64,000 nucleotides of DNA from Sinorhizobium americanum (GTDB taxonomy: Bacteria; Pseudomonadota; Alphaproteobacteria; Rhizobiales; Rhizobiaceae). The stretch is taken from positions 297,018 through 361,017 of the forward strand of contig NZ_LNQC01000076.1 in NCBI RefSeq assembly GCF_001651855.1, read 5' to 3'. The notes below the pieces were generated by a model. The model searched no databases, was not told the DNA's origin, and was given only the letters and a program-made list of their open reading frames with translations. Numbering within the stretch: the first letter of the stretch is position 1; every line of letters starts with the position of its first letter. Positions 8,500 through 16,720 of this stretch are shown one piece after another. Both the position numbers and the translations under genes were made by a program.

Positions 8500-9528
8500 A
8501 TGAAGGAACTCACCGCAAGCGAGCTGGCACGGCGCGTCCTCCACCTCGTCGTCAGCCTGTTCATCCTGCTAACGGTCACCTTCGTCATTGGCCGTGTCCT
8601 CCCGGCTGATCCGGTCGGCGCCATCGTCGGCGAGCTGGCGGATCCGGCCGCCTACGAAGCGATGCGGGCGCGGCTCGGCCTCGACCTACCGATCTACCGG
8701 CAGTTCGTCATCTACCTGCAAGGCCTTTTCCGGGGCGATTTCGGCCAGGCGATCCTCACCGGCAACTCGGTCGCCAGCGACATGCTGCAGGCCTTTCCGG
8801 CCACCTTCGAGCTGGCGACGCTGGCGATTATCATTTCCGCCGTCGTCGGCGTGCCGCTGGGGCTCGCCGCCGCGCTGTTCCGAGACAGTTTCGTCGACAA
8901 GTTCGCCCGCGTCGTGGCTCTCGTCGGCCACTCCATCCCGGTCTTCTGGTTCGGTATCGTCGGGCTGGTGATCTTCTATGCGGCGCTCGACTGGGTCGGC
9001 GGCCCGGGCCGGATCGACGTCTTCTATGAGGGCATGGTCGAGCCGGTGACGGGCATGTTGCTCGTCGACAGCCTCCTTGCCGGAGAAACCGAGATTTTCT
9101 GGAACGCGCTGTCGCACATCATCCTGCCGGCCGCCATCCTCGCCTATATGGCCATGGCCTATATCACCCGCATGACGCGCAGCTTCACGCTGGAACAGTT
9201 GAGCCAGGACTACGTGATTGCGGCGCGTGCCAAGGGTGCGGGGCCTGCCCGCACGGTCACCCATCACGTCCTGCCGAACATCGCCGTCCAGTTGATCACC
9301 GTGCTTGCGATTTCCTATGGCAACCTGCTCGAAGGAGCGGTGGTGACCGAGATCGTCTTCTCCTGGCCGGGCATCGGCCAATACATGACGAACGCCCTGA
9401 TGATCGGCGACATGAACGCGGTGCTCGCGGCAACCATCATCGTCGGCTTCGTCTTCATGCTACTCAACTTCATTGCGGACATCGCCTATGCGATCCTTGA
9501 TCCGCGGACCCGGGAGGCGGCGCGATGA
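8500..9528 (+). CDS. ABC transporter permease, DppB-like
   Basis: A 342-residue inner-membrane protein with the DppB/NikB hallmarks. The first helix (about residues 10-32) is followed by the periplasmic LPADPVGAIVGELADPAAYE region and a RLGLDLPIYRQF stretch. The EAA-type loop reads DYVIAARAKGAGPARTVTHH. It begins 21 bases after the binding protein and overlaps the next permease by four bases (ATGA). It forms one half of the translocation pore. Length is standard for the family. Confidence 0.92.
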   Translation: MKELTASELARRVLHLVVSLFILLTVTFVIGRVLPADPVGAIVGELADPAAYEAMRARLGLDLPIYRQFVIYLQGLFRGDFGQAILTGNSVASDMLQAFPATFELATLAIIISAVVGVPLGLAAALFRDSFVDKFARVVALVGHSIPVFWFGIVGLVIFYAALDWVGGPGRIDVFYEGMVEPVTGMLLVDSLLAGETEIFWNALSHIILPAAILAYMAMAYITRMTRSFTLEQLSQDYVIAARAKGAGPARTVTHHVLPNIAVQLITVLAISYGNLLEGAVVTEIVFSWPGIGQYMTNALMIGDMNAVLAATIIVGFVFMLLNFIADIAYAILDPRTREAAR

Positions 9529-10430
9529 GTGACGCTATCAGGACCGATTCCGAAATGCTGCAGTCGCCAGGTCTCACGGAACGTATGCTTTCGGCGCTCC
9601 GCCGCGCGGCCGGCAAGCTTGCCGAGGAGCCGCTTGGTCTTGCCGGCTTCGCGATCATCGGCTTGCTCCTGCTGGTAGCCGCCTTCGCACCGCTGATCGC
9701 CCCATATGACCCGACCGCCCAGTCGCTCTCGAACGCGCTGCAGCCGCCGAGCCTGGCGCATCTCGCCGGCACCGACGAGTTCGGGCGGGACATCTTCAGC
9801 CGGCTCCTCTACGGCTCGCGCATTACCATCCAGACGATCTTCTTCGTCTCGATCATCGTCGGCCCAATCGGACTGGTCATCGGCGTCGTCTCCGGTTTCT
9901 TCGGCGGGCGCACCGATGCGATCCTGATGCGCGCCACCGACATTGTGCTTTCCTTCCCGTCGCTGATCCTGGCGCTTGCCTTTGCGGCGGCGCTCGGTGC
10001 CAGCCTTTCGACAGCGATCATCGCGATTTCGCTCACCGCCTGGCCGCCGATCGCCCGTCTCGCCCGGGCCGAGGCGCTGGTGGTTCGTAATGCCGACTAT
10101 GTCGCGGCCGCGCGGCTCTACGGGGCAAGCCGGCTTCGCATCCTCTTCCTGTACATCGCCCCGATGTGCATCCCCTCGGTTATCGTCCGCCTGACGCTCA
10201 ACATGGCCGGCATCATCCTGACGGCCGCGTCGCTCGGCTTCCTCGGCCTCGGCGCCCAGCCGCCGGCGCCGGAATGGGGTGCGATGATCTCGAGCGGCCG
10301 CAAGTTCATGCTCGATTTCTGGTGGGTGGCGGTGATGCCCGGCATTGCAATCCTCTTGACCAGCCTCGCCTTCAACATCGTTGGAGATACGCTCCGCGAC
10401 ATCATGGACCCACGCCATGCCCGATCGTGA
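9525..10430 (+). CDS. ABC transporter permease, DppC-like
   Basis: A 301-residue partner permease. The N-terminal cytoplasmic tail is followed by a helix near residues 40-60, then the DppC signature (PYDPTAQ, and LAGTDEFGRDIFSRLLYGSR). The EAA loop reads DYVAAARLYGASRLRI. The start is coupled by ATGA to the preceding stop. The C-terminus overlaps the ATPase start at 10417 by 14 bases. Together with the upstream gene it forms the heterodimeric channel. Confidence 0.92.
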   Translation: MSDAIRTDSEMLQSPGLTERMLSALRRAAGKLAEEPLGLAGFAIIGLLLLVAAFAPLIAPYDPTAQSLSNALQPPSLAHLAGTDEFGRDIFSRLLYGSRITIQTIFFVSIIVGPIGLVIGVVSGFFGGRTDAILMRATDIVLSFPSLILALAFAAALGASLSTAIIAISLTAWPPIARLARAEALVVRNADYVAAARLYGASRLRILFLYIAPMCIPSVIVRLTLNMAGIILTAASLGFLGLGAQPPAPEWGAMISSGRKFMLDFWWVAVMPGIAILLTSLAFNIVGDTLRDIMDPRHARS

Positions 10431-11268
10431 CGCTTCGCCGATCCTTTCCATCCGCGACCTGAACGTTCGCTTCGGCCGAGACGCGGTCGCCGCCGTCACC
10501 GATGTCAGCTTCGACATCGGCCGCGAGCGCGTCGGCATCGTCGGCGAATCGGGTTCCGGCAAGTCGACGACCGGCCGGGCGATCATGCGGCTGCTGCCGG
10601 CGAAGGCCGGTGTCACCGCAAAGACCATGGTCTTCTGCGGCGAGGAGCTCCTCGGCAAGTCGGAGCGGCAGATGGACCGGTTGCGGGGACAGGAGATGGC
10701 GCTGATCATGCAGGATCCCCGCTATTCTCTGAATCCCGTCCTGTCGATCGGCAAGCAGATCGCCGAGTCGGCGCGGCTGCATCTCGGTCTCAAAGGCAAG
10801 CAGGCTCTGAGCGCGGCGCGCGACATGCTGATCCGGGTACGGATCAGCGATCCGGACCGGGTGATGGGGCAGTATCCGCACCAGATCTCGGGCGGCATGG
10901 GCCAGCGGGTGATGATCGCGATGATGCTGATAGCGCGGCCCAAACTCGTCATTGCCGACGAACCCACTTCGGCGCTGGACGTCAGCGTCCGCAAGGACGT
11001 TCTCAATCTGCTTGACGAGCTGGTGCGTGAGAACAATTCAGGCCTCATCCTCATCAGCCACGACATCCGCATGGTCGCCAGCTTCTGTGACCGGATTATC
11101 GTCATGTATCGCGGCAGGATCGCCGAGGAACTGACCAGCCTGGACAAGGCGCAGCATTCCTATACGCGCGCCCTCATCGCGGCGATGCCGGACGCGCGCC
11201 ATCCGGTGAGGCGGCTTGCCGTCATGGACCGCCAGGCGCTCGAAAACATCGGGGGGAGGGTGGGGTGA
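10417..11268 (+). CDS. ABC transporter ATP-binding protein, DppD/NikD-like
   Basis: A 283-residue ATPase. Walker A GESGSGKST, the Q-loop in IMQDPRYSLNP, the signature SGGMGQR and Walker B LVIADEP are all in place. It is shorter than typical DppD (about 325 residues) and closer to NikD: the cysteine-containing C-terminal oligopeptide/dipeptide domain is reduced to a short tail. The ATG at 10417 gives a natural N-terminus (MPDRDASPILSIRDLN) and overlaps the permease gene by 14 bases. The next ATPase starts within its stop as GTGA. Confidence 0.9.
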   Translation: MPDRDASPILSIRDLNVRFGRDAVAAVTDVSFDIGRERVGIVGESGSGKSTTGRAIMRLLPAKAGVTAKTMVFCGEELLGKSERQMDRLRGQEMALIMQDPRYSLNPVLSIGKQIAESARLHLGLKGKQALSAARDMLIRVRISDPDRVMGQYPHQISGGMGQRVMIAMMLIARPKLVIADEPTSALDVSVRKDVLNLLDELVRENNSGLILISHDIRMVASFCDRIIVMYRGRIAEELTSLDKAQHSYTRALIAAMPDARHPVRRLAVMDRQALENIGGRVG

Positions 11269-12020
11269 TCAGGGTCGAGAATCTCGATGTGGCCTTCGGC
11301 CATGGCCAGAGCCGCCACCATGTCGTGCGCGACGTCAGTTTTGCCGTGGAGTGGGGCGAGACGCTCGGCATCGTCGGCGAGTCCGGCTGCGGCAAGTCCA
11401 CGCTGCTACGCTCGCTGGCAGGCCTCGAAGGCGGCTGGACGGGGCGCATCTGGTTTGACGGGCGCGAAGTCGGAAGGCTTCGAGGGCGCGAGGAGCTCAA
11501 GCTGGCGCAAATGGTGTTTCAGGACCCGTATGGTTCGCTGCACCCGCGCCACCGGATCGGCACGGCGCTCGCCGAGCCCTTGAAGGCGATGGGCCATCGC
11601 GACGATCGGGAGCGGGTGCTGCGGGCCTTGCGGCAGGTCGGGCTGCCCGCGGATTTCGCCAATCGTTTCCCGCACGAGCTCTCGGGCGGACAGCGTCAGC
11701 GCGTGGCGATCGCGCGGGCGCTGATTTTGTCTCCGCCTATCCTGCTGCTCGACGAACCGACATCGGCTCTCGACGTGTCGATCCAGGCCGAGGTCCTCAA
11801 CCTCCTGGCGGATCAGCGCGACGAGCGGAGCCTGACATTCGTGCTGGTCAGCCATGATCTCGCCGTCGTCGCCCATATGTGCGATCGGGTCCTGGTGATG
11901 AAGGACGGGACATTCGTCGACGAATTGACGAAAAACGACCTGCAGCGCGGCGTCGCCCATGATGCCTATGCGCGTGAGCTGTTCGACGCGAGCTTCATGC
12001 AGCAGCTACAAGGCTCCTGA
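11265..12020 (+). CDS. ABC transporter ATP-binding protein, DppF/NikE-like
   Basis: A 251-residue second ATPase of the peptide/nickel-class system. Walker A is GESGCGKST, the Q-loop lies in MVFQDPYGSLHPR, the signature is SGGQRQR and Walker B is LLLDEP. The GTG start overlaps the previous stop. Like its partner it lacks the longer C-terminal extension of true DppF proteins. Its 3' end overlaps the convergent response-regulator gene by 26 bases, so no room remains for a dedicated terminator between them. Confidence 0.9.
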   Translation: MIRVENLDVAFGHGQSRHHVVRDVSFAVEWGETLGIVGESGCGKSTLLRSLAGLEGGWTGRIWFDGREVGRLRGREELKLAQMVFQDPYGSLHPRHRIGTALAEPLKAMGHRDDRERVLRALRQVGLPADFANRFPHELSGGQRQRVAIARALILSPPILLLDEPTSALDVSIQAEVLNLLADQRDERSLTFVLVSHDLAVVAHMCDRVLVMKDGTFVDELTKNDLQRGVAHDAYARELFDASFMQQLQGS

Positions 12021-12360
12021 TTCTCCTAACGAGCTCGGCGCCGTCGAACGGCTTGCTGAGGCGCGGCAGCGCGCGGAATCGCTCCGGCAGATCCGATGAC
12101 GCATAGCCAGTCAGCAGCAGGACCGGCACCTGGCGCTCGAGCAGTTCGTCGACGAGCGGGTAGACGAGCTCGCCGCGCAGATTCAGGTCGAGCGTCGCCA
12201 CGTCGAAACTCTCCGCGCGCGAGGCCGCGATCGACGTGCTGAGGCTGGTGAAAGGCCCGACCACCAGATAACCGGCCGCGATAAGATCGTCCTCGATTTG
12301 CAGTGCCACAAGAAATTCGTCTTCTACGACGAAGACCCGATATGGCTGCGTGGCTGTCAT
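11995..12360 (-). CDS. Single-domain response regulator
   Basis: The 121-residue product is just a receiver domain. The acidic pocket is VVEDE near residues 11-15, the phospho-acceptor Asp is at about residue 58 (ATLDLNL), the conserved Thr is in LLLTGY, and Lys103 is in LSKPF. There is no output domain, so it may act through protein contacts or as a phosphate sink. The ATG overlaps the stop of the histidine kinase gene by four bases (ATGA), making the kinase its cognate partner. Single receivers paired with HWE kinases are common in alphaproteobacteria. The frame extends upstream without a better start. Confidence 0.92.
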   Translation of the reverse strand: MTATQPYRVFVVEDEFLVALQIEDDLIAAGYLVVGPFTSLSTSIAASRAESFDVATLDLNLRGELVYPLVDELLERQVPVLLLTGYASSDLPERFRALPRLSKPFDGAELVRRIRSLVAAA

Positions 12361-15098
12361 GGAGAAGGTTCGCGAGGGTAGGGAATGTCGATCATGCATA
12401 CCAGGCCTTGCGACGCGAATTCGAGCTGGACTTCGCCGCCGAGGTCGGAGGCGAGCACGCGTTCGAGCAGCAGGCGGCCGAAACCATTGCGCTTGGGAGC
12501 AAGGACGGGAGGGCCGCCCGATTCACTCCAGCGGATATGGAGCCGATCGGTTTCCCGGTCCACCGACCATTCGATGCCGACGCCGCCGGTTTTCACCGAA
12601 AGCGCACCATGCTTCGCGGCGTTGGTGGCAAGTTCGTGGGCCGCCATGCCGAGCGTCAGGGCGTATTTCGGTGGCAGCATCATCGGCGGGCCGGAGAGCG
12701 TCACGTTATTCCTGCCGTCGTCGTGATAGGGGGCCAGTTCGTCCAACAGCACGGTTTCCAACGAGACCCCCGACCAGCTTGCTTCGGCCAGACGTGTATG
12801 GGTTTGGGCGAGCGCCCTGATGCGCGCATCGAACGAGCGATGCGCCTCGTGGATATCCGGGCTGACCGAAAAGGACTGGCGCGCGATCGAGCTTACGATT
12901 GCAAGCGTGTTCTTGACCCGGTGGCTGAGCTCGGCGACGAGGAGGTTGCGCTGCGCTTCGGCTTCCTTACGCTCGGTGATGTCCATGCAAACGCCGGCCA
13001 ACTTGCCGGGCATTGCGGCACCCAGGGTCGAGAACTGCCCGAACGCTTCCATCCAGCGGATCCTTCCGTCGGGAAGCCTGATTCGGTAGACGACGTGATA
13101 ATCCTCGCGCGTCTCCATCGCCCTGGCGATTTCCAGCTCGACAAGGAGGAGATCGTCGGGATGGATGTCGCGCTTGAAATCCTCAAACGTGCCGCCGAAT
13201 GTTCCCGGCTCGAGATGATGGAGCGCCTCGAGGCCCGGCGACCAGATGATCTTGCCGGTGGCGATGTTCCATTCCCAGGCGCCCATCCGTCCCGCGCCGA
13301 GGGCGATCTGCAGCCGGCGTTCGCTCTCCTGCAGTGCTTCCTCGGCCTGCTTGCGCGCGGTAATGTCCACTGATGCGGCCACGGCGCCGATCACCTGGCC
13401 GGCGGCGTCCCGTAGTGGCGTTGCGTTGCCGAAGAGGTGACGCGATGTCCCGTCTTCGAAGCGGACTTCTTCCTCGAAATTCGGCACCATTTCGCCGCGC
13501 GCCGCGCGCTGCACCGGGAGCTCCTCGGGCGATAGCTCCTTACCTGCCGAAAAGACGCAGAAATTATCGGGCCGCTCATCGCTCGATGCCGAAAGCGACA
13601 GGTTGGAGTCCGGTGCCTGGCGGAGAAGCTCATAGGCGGCTCGGTTGCCGCTGATGATACGGCAATCGGGCGTACGTGCGATCCAGATCGAAGCCGGTAC
13701 GGCCTCCATGATGGCCATCAACTCGGCTGCGCGTGCCCTCTCGCTTGCCTCGTTGCGACGCAGCTGCTCTTCGGCCAGACGCCGCGCCTCGTCGGCGCGC
13801 ATGCGCTGAATGCTGAATCCGAGCTGGCGGGCGATCGTCAATGCCACGTCGATCTCGTTGTCGGTGAAAGCATGCGGCAGATCATAATAGGTCATGAACT
13901 TGCCGATGAGCCTGCCGTCGGCGACAAGCGGGATGAAGCCAAGCGCATGGATACCTTCAGCCTCGATGACCGGCCTGAGAGCGGCCAGCGCGTCGGCTTG
14001 CGCAACATCTTGGAGGAAGATTGGCTGCGGATCCCGCTCCCCGCCGGTCCAGGGAGAATGACCGTCTACCGCGCTTCGATATTCTGGCGACAGGCCGCGC
14101 CAGGCGACGAAATGCATCTTTGCAGAACTGTCGGTTGCCGAATTGTCGAAAATCAGAATGGAGGCCCGGTGGCAGCAGAGCGCGCCCTGGATGGCATCGA
14201 GCGCCGCCTCATACACCTCCGAGATGTCCTGGGCCCGGTGCAGCCGCTCGGTGAGGCGGTAAAGCGCTGCTTGTTCGCGCAGACGAGCGGCGAGCGCCGC
14301 GGCGCCCCGTCTTTGTTCGGTAATGTCGCGGGCAATCTTGGACGCACCGATGATGCGCCCAAAAGCGTCTCGAACCGGCGAGACGGTCAGCGATATATCG
14401 ATGAGCCTGCCGTCCTTGCGGCGGCGCGTCGTCTGGTAGTGATCGATACGCTCGCCGCTGCGGATGCGCCTGAGGATATTGGGCTCCTCATTCTCATAGC
14501 CGGGCGGCATGAGAATGGTGATCGACTTGCCCACCACCTCGTCGACCCGATACCCGAACAGCCGCTCGGCACCCTTGTTCCAACTCGTTATGATGCCGTT
14601 CAGATCTTTGGCAACGATGGCGTCGTCCGAGGATTCGACAATGGCCGCCAGATAGCGGGAATCCTTTTCCGCGCTCTTGCGGTCGGTAATGTCGACGAGG
14701 AGATTGACTGCGCCGGTAAGTTCACCGGACTCGTCGAAGATCGGTGTGGGATGCGGGAGCAGCAACGCGGTCGAGCCGTCCGGTCGAACCGCCAGCAGTT
14801 CCTGGCCCCGGATCGGCTGTCGCCCTTTCAGAGCCATGGCCATCGGGCATTCGTCGTGCCGCAGGGGCGCGCCGTCGGGGTGCCGAAGCTTCCAGCTGAC
14901 GCACCAGCGGTCCCGGCCGATCTCCGGCTGGCGCCCGGCGAGGCTGGCTGCGGCCGGGTTGCAATAGGTGATGTAGCCTTCCGCATCGGTGGTGTAGACG
15001 GCGACGGCAAGCGCATCGAGTGCCGCTCGAAAATCCGGTGACCCCAACACACTCAGATCGCCCAAATCGAATTTGGGCAGAGTCTCCGCACTGCACAT
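12357..15098 (-). CDS. Multi-PAS/GAF sensor histidine kinase, HWE family
   Basis: A 913-residue kinase with no clear membrane segment, so probably cytoplasmic. In order: PAS (about 20-130), PAS-PAC (about 140-260, with SSDDAIVAKDLNGIITSWN), GAF (about 275-430), PAS (about 460-585), PAS-PAC (about 595-715), then the kinase core. The phospho-acceptor region is ELSHRVKNTLA with His726. The N-box is HELATNAAKHG (His821, Asn826), and a W-x-E motif occurs in IRWSESG. These are HWE-kinase marks. The ATG at 15098 follows GGAGGGAAC and is preferred over a start nine codons upstream. It is translationally coupled to the receiver gene. Four PAS and one GAF module imply several signals, perhaps light, oxygen or redox, but no cofactor-binding cysteine or histidine could be assigned. 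Confidence 0.92.
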   Translation of the reverse strand: MCSAETLPKFDLGDLSVLGSPDFRAALDALAVAVYTTDAEGYITYCNPAAASLAGRQPEIGRDRWCVSWKLRHPDGAPLRHDECPMAMALKGRQPIRGQELLAVRPDGSTALLLPHPTPIFDESGELTGAVNLLVDITDRKSAEKDSRYLAAIVESSDDAIVAKDLNGIITSWNKGAERLFGYRVDEVVGKSITILMPPGYENEEPNILRRIRSGERIDHYQTTRRRKDGRLIDISLTVSPVRDAFGRIIGASKIARDITEQRRGAAALAARLREQAALYRLTERLHRAQDISEVYEAALDAIQGALCCHRASILIFDNSATDSSAKMHFVAWRGLSPEYRSAVDGHSPWTGGERDPQPIFLQDVAQADALAALRPVIEAEGIHALGFIPLVADGRLIGKFMTYYDLPHAFTDNEIDVALTIARQLGFSIQRMRADEARRLAEEQLRRNEASERARAAELMAIMEAVPASIWIARTPDCRIISGNRAAYELLRQAPDSNLSLSASSDERPDNFCVFSAGKELSPEELPVQRAARGEMVPNFEEEVRFEDGTSRHLFGNATPLRDAAGQVIGAVAASVDITARKQAEEALQESERRLQIALGAGRMGAWEWNIATGKIIWSPGLEALHHLEPGTFGGTFEDFKRDIHPDDLLLVELEIARAMETREDYHVVYRIRLPDGRIRWMEAFGQFSTLGAAMPGKLAGVCMDITERKEAEAQRNLLVAELSHRVKNTLAIVSSIARQSFSVSPDIHEAHRSFDARIRALAQTHTRLAEASWSGVSLETVLLDELAPYHDDGRNNVTLSGPPMMLPPKYALTLGMAAHELATNAAKHGALSVKTGGVGIEWSVDRETDRLHIRWSESGGPPVLAPKRNGFGRLLLERVLASDLGGEVQLEFASQGLVCMIDIPYPREPSP

Positions 15099-15170
15099 CT
15101 GTTCCCTCCGCACGTCGCATAACACCAGACAACGCCACTGATCGGAGCTTTGTTCCAGAATGACCCCAAA

Positions 15171-15227
15171 GTGTTAGGGGTGTAGCGCCCGGACTGCGGT
15201 GTTAGGGTCGTCGCCGGAGGGTGTAGC
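15171..15227. repeat. Short interleaved direct repeats upstream of the glycanase gene
   Basis: GTGTTAGGG occurs at 15171-15179 and 15199-15207. GGGTGTAGC occurs at 15178-15186 and 15219-15227. These sit in the gap between the divergent histidine kinase and glycanase genes, about 50-100 bases before the latter. They may be binding sites for a regulator, but no known consensus was recognised. Confidence 0.35.
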
Positions 15228-15274
15228 CCTTGGGCTTCGCGGAGGAGGAGGTCACTCAAAACTGGAGACATATG

Positions 15275-16672
15275 ATGAGCAGAACTGTGCTGAACGCCGT
15301 GGGCAAGCCGCTCTACTATAGCGGAAGCTCGACGGCCTGGTTTTCCGCCACCGGATCGGGGCCGACACTCTATGGCACCGCCGGCAATGATTCCATTTGG
15401 GGCGACAGTTCCGTCAACGTCACCATGATCGGCGGGAAGGGTGACGATATCTATTATCTCTATTCGGGGATCAACCGGGCCCAAGAGGCCGCCGGCGAAG
15501 GCGTCGACACGATCAACACCTGGATGAGCTATACGCTGCCGGCGAATTTCGAGAACCTGACCGTCACGGGCAACGGCCGGTTCGCCTTCGGAAACGACGC
15601 CGACAATATCATCAAGGGTGGCTCGGGCAGCCAGACGCTTGACGGCGACGGCGGCAACGATGTCCTGATCGGCGCGGGCGGGGCCGACACCTTCGTGTTC
15701 GCGCGCGGCAACGGAAGCGACCTTGTCACCGACTTCAACTTCGACGACACCGTGCGCCTCGACGGCTACGGGTTTACCTCTTTCCAGCAGGTTCTGGACA
15801 ATGCTAGCCAGGAGGGAGCCAATCTGCGGCTTGCCTTGGCAGACGGCGAGAGTTTGGTGTTCGCCAATACCACCGTCGACCAGTTGCAGGCGCACCAGTT
15901 CAGGCTCAGCCTGGACCGCTCCGTGCTGACGCAGACATTTTCGGACGAGTTCAACACGCTTCAGCTGCAAAATGGCACGAGCGGCGTCTGGGAACCCAAA
16001 TTCTGGTGGGCGCCGGAAAAGGGAAGCACGCTTACCGGAAACGGCGAACTGCAGTGGTACATCAATCCGAGCTATCAGCCGACCGCTTCGGCCAACCCGT
16101 TTTCCGTCAACAACGGCATTCTGACAATTACCGCCAAGCCCGCGTCGGAGGCAATTCAGGCCGAAATCAACGGCTATGACTACACATCCGGCCTATTGAC
16201 GACCCATTCGTCCTTTGCCCAGACCTACGGCTATTTCGAGATCCGCGCCGACATGCCGGACGACCAGGGCGTCTGGCCGGCCTTCTGGCTGCTGCCGGCC
16301 GATGGCTCCTGGCCGCCGGAACTCGACGTCGTCGAAATGCGTGGCCAGGATCCGAATACCGTTATCGCCACCGTTCATTCCAACGAGACCGGTTCGCAGA
16401 CCAGTATTGCGAGCGCAGTGAAGGTTGCTGACGCCAGCGGCTTTCACAAATACGGGGTGCTTTGGACGGAAGACGAGATCGTCTGGTACTTCGACGATGC
16501 GGCAATCGCACGTGCCGACACGCCGTCAGACATGCACGACCCGATGTATATGCTCGTCAACCTGGCAGTCGGGGGCATCGCCGGCACGCCGAGCGACGGG
16601 CTCGTCGACGGGTCGCAGATGAAGATCGACTATATCAGGGCCTATCAGTTGGACGCCGACTGGCAGATCTAG
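15275..16672 (+). CDS. eglC: Secreted endo-beta-glycanase: RTX-type calcium-binding N-terminus plus GH16 domain (EglC/ExsH-like)
   Basis: A 465-residue protein without a Sec signal. Residues about 25-150 hold RTX-type glycine/aspartate repeats (YGTAGNDSIWGD, IGGKGDDIYYL, GGSGSQTLDGDGGNDVL). These are typical of calcium-dependent type I secretion substrates in rhizobia. From about residue 225 to the end is a GH16 domain whose catalytic motif ELDVVE places the nucleophile and acid/base at Glu349 and Glu354. GH16 enzymes of this kind (ExsH, ExoK, EglC) cut beta-1,3/1,4-glucans, including nascent succinoglycan. Size and architecture fit EglC as I remember it, so the symbol is tentative. GGAG lies seven bases before the ATG at 15275; an ATG one codon earlier is also possible. 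No secretion genes are nearby. Confidence 0.85.
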   Translation: MSRTVLNAVGKPLYYSGSSTAWFSATGSGPTLYGTAGNDSIWGDSSVNVTMIGGKGDDIYYLYSGINRAQEAAGEGVDTINTWMSYTLPANFENLTVTGNGRFAFGNDADNIIKGGSGSQTLDGDGGNDVLIGAGGADTFVFARGNGSDLVTDFNFDDTVRLDGYGFTSFQQVLDNASQEGANLRLALADGESLVFANTTVDQLQAHQFRLSLDRSVLTQTFSDEFNTLQLQNGTSGVWEPKFWWAPEKGSTLTGNGELQWYINPSYQPTASANPFSVNNGILTITAKPASEAIQAEINGYDYTSGLLTTHSSFAQTYGYFEIRADMPDDQGVWPAFWLLPADGSWPPELDVVEMRGQDPNTVIATVHSNETGSQTSIASAVKVADASGFHKYGVLWTEDEIVWYFDDAAIARADTPSDMHDPMYMLVNLAVGGIAGTPSDGLVDGSQMKIDYIRAYQLDADWQI

Positions 16673-16684
16673 GCGAGGCGGACA

Positions 16685-16711
16685 GGGAGGCGGGCGCCAG
16701 GTCCGCCTCCC
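16685..16711. terminator. Strong hairpin between convergent glycanase and binding-protein genes
   Basis: GGGAGGCGG (16685-16693) pairs perfectly with CCGCCTCCC (16703-16711) across a 9-base loop. It lies 12 bases after the glycanase stop and just beyond the stop of the convergent gene, a usual place for a bidirectional terminator. There is no clear U-tract, so efficiency is uncertain. Confidence 0.55.
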
Positions 16712-16720
16712 TCGCGCATA

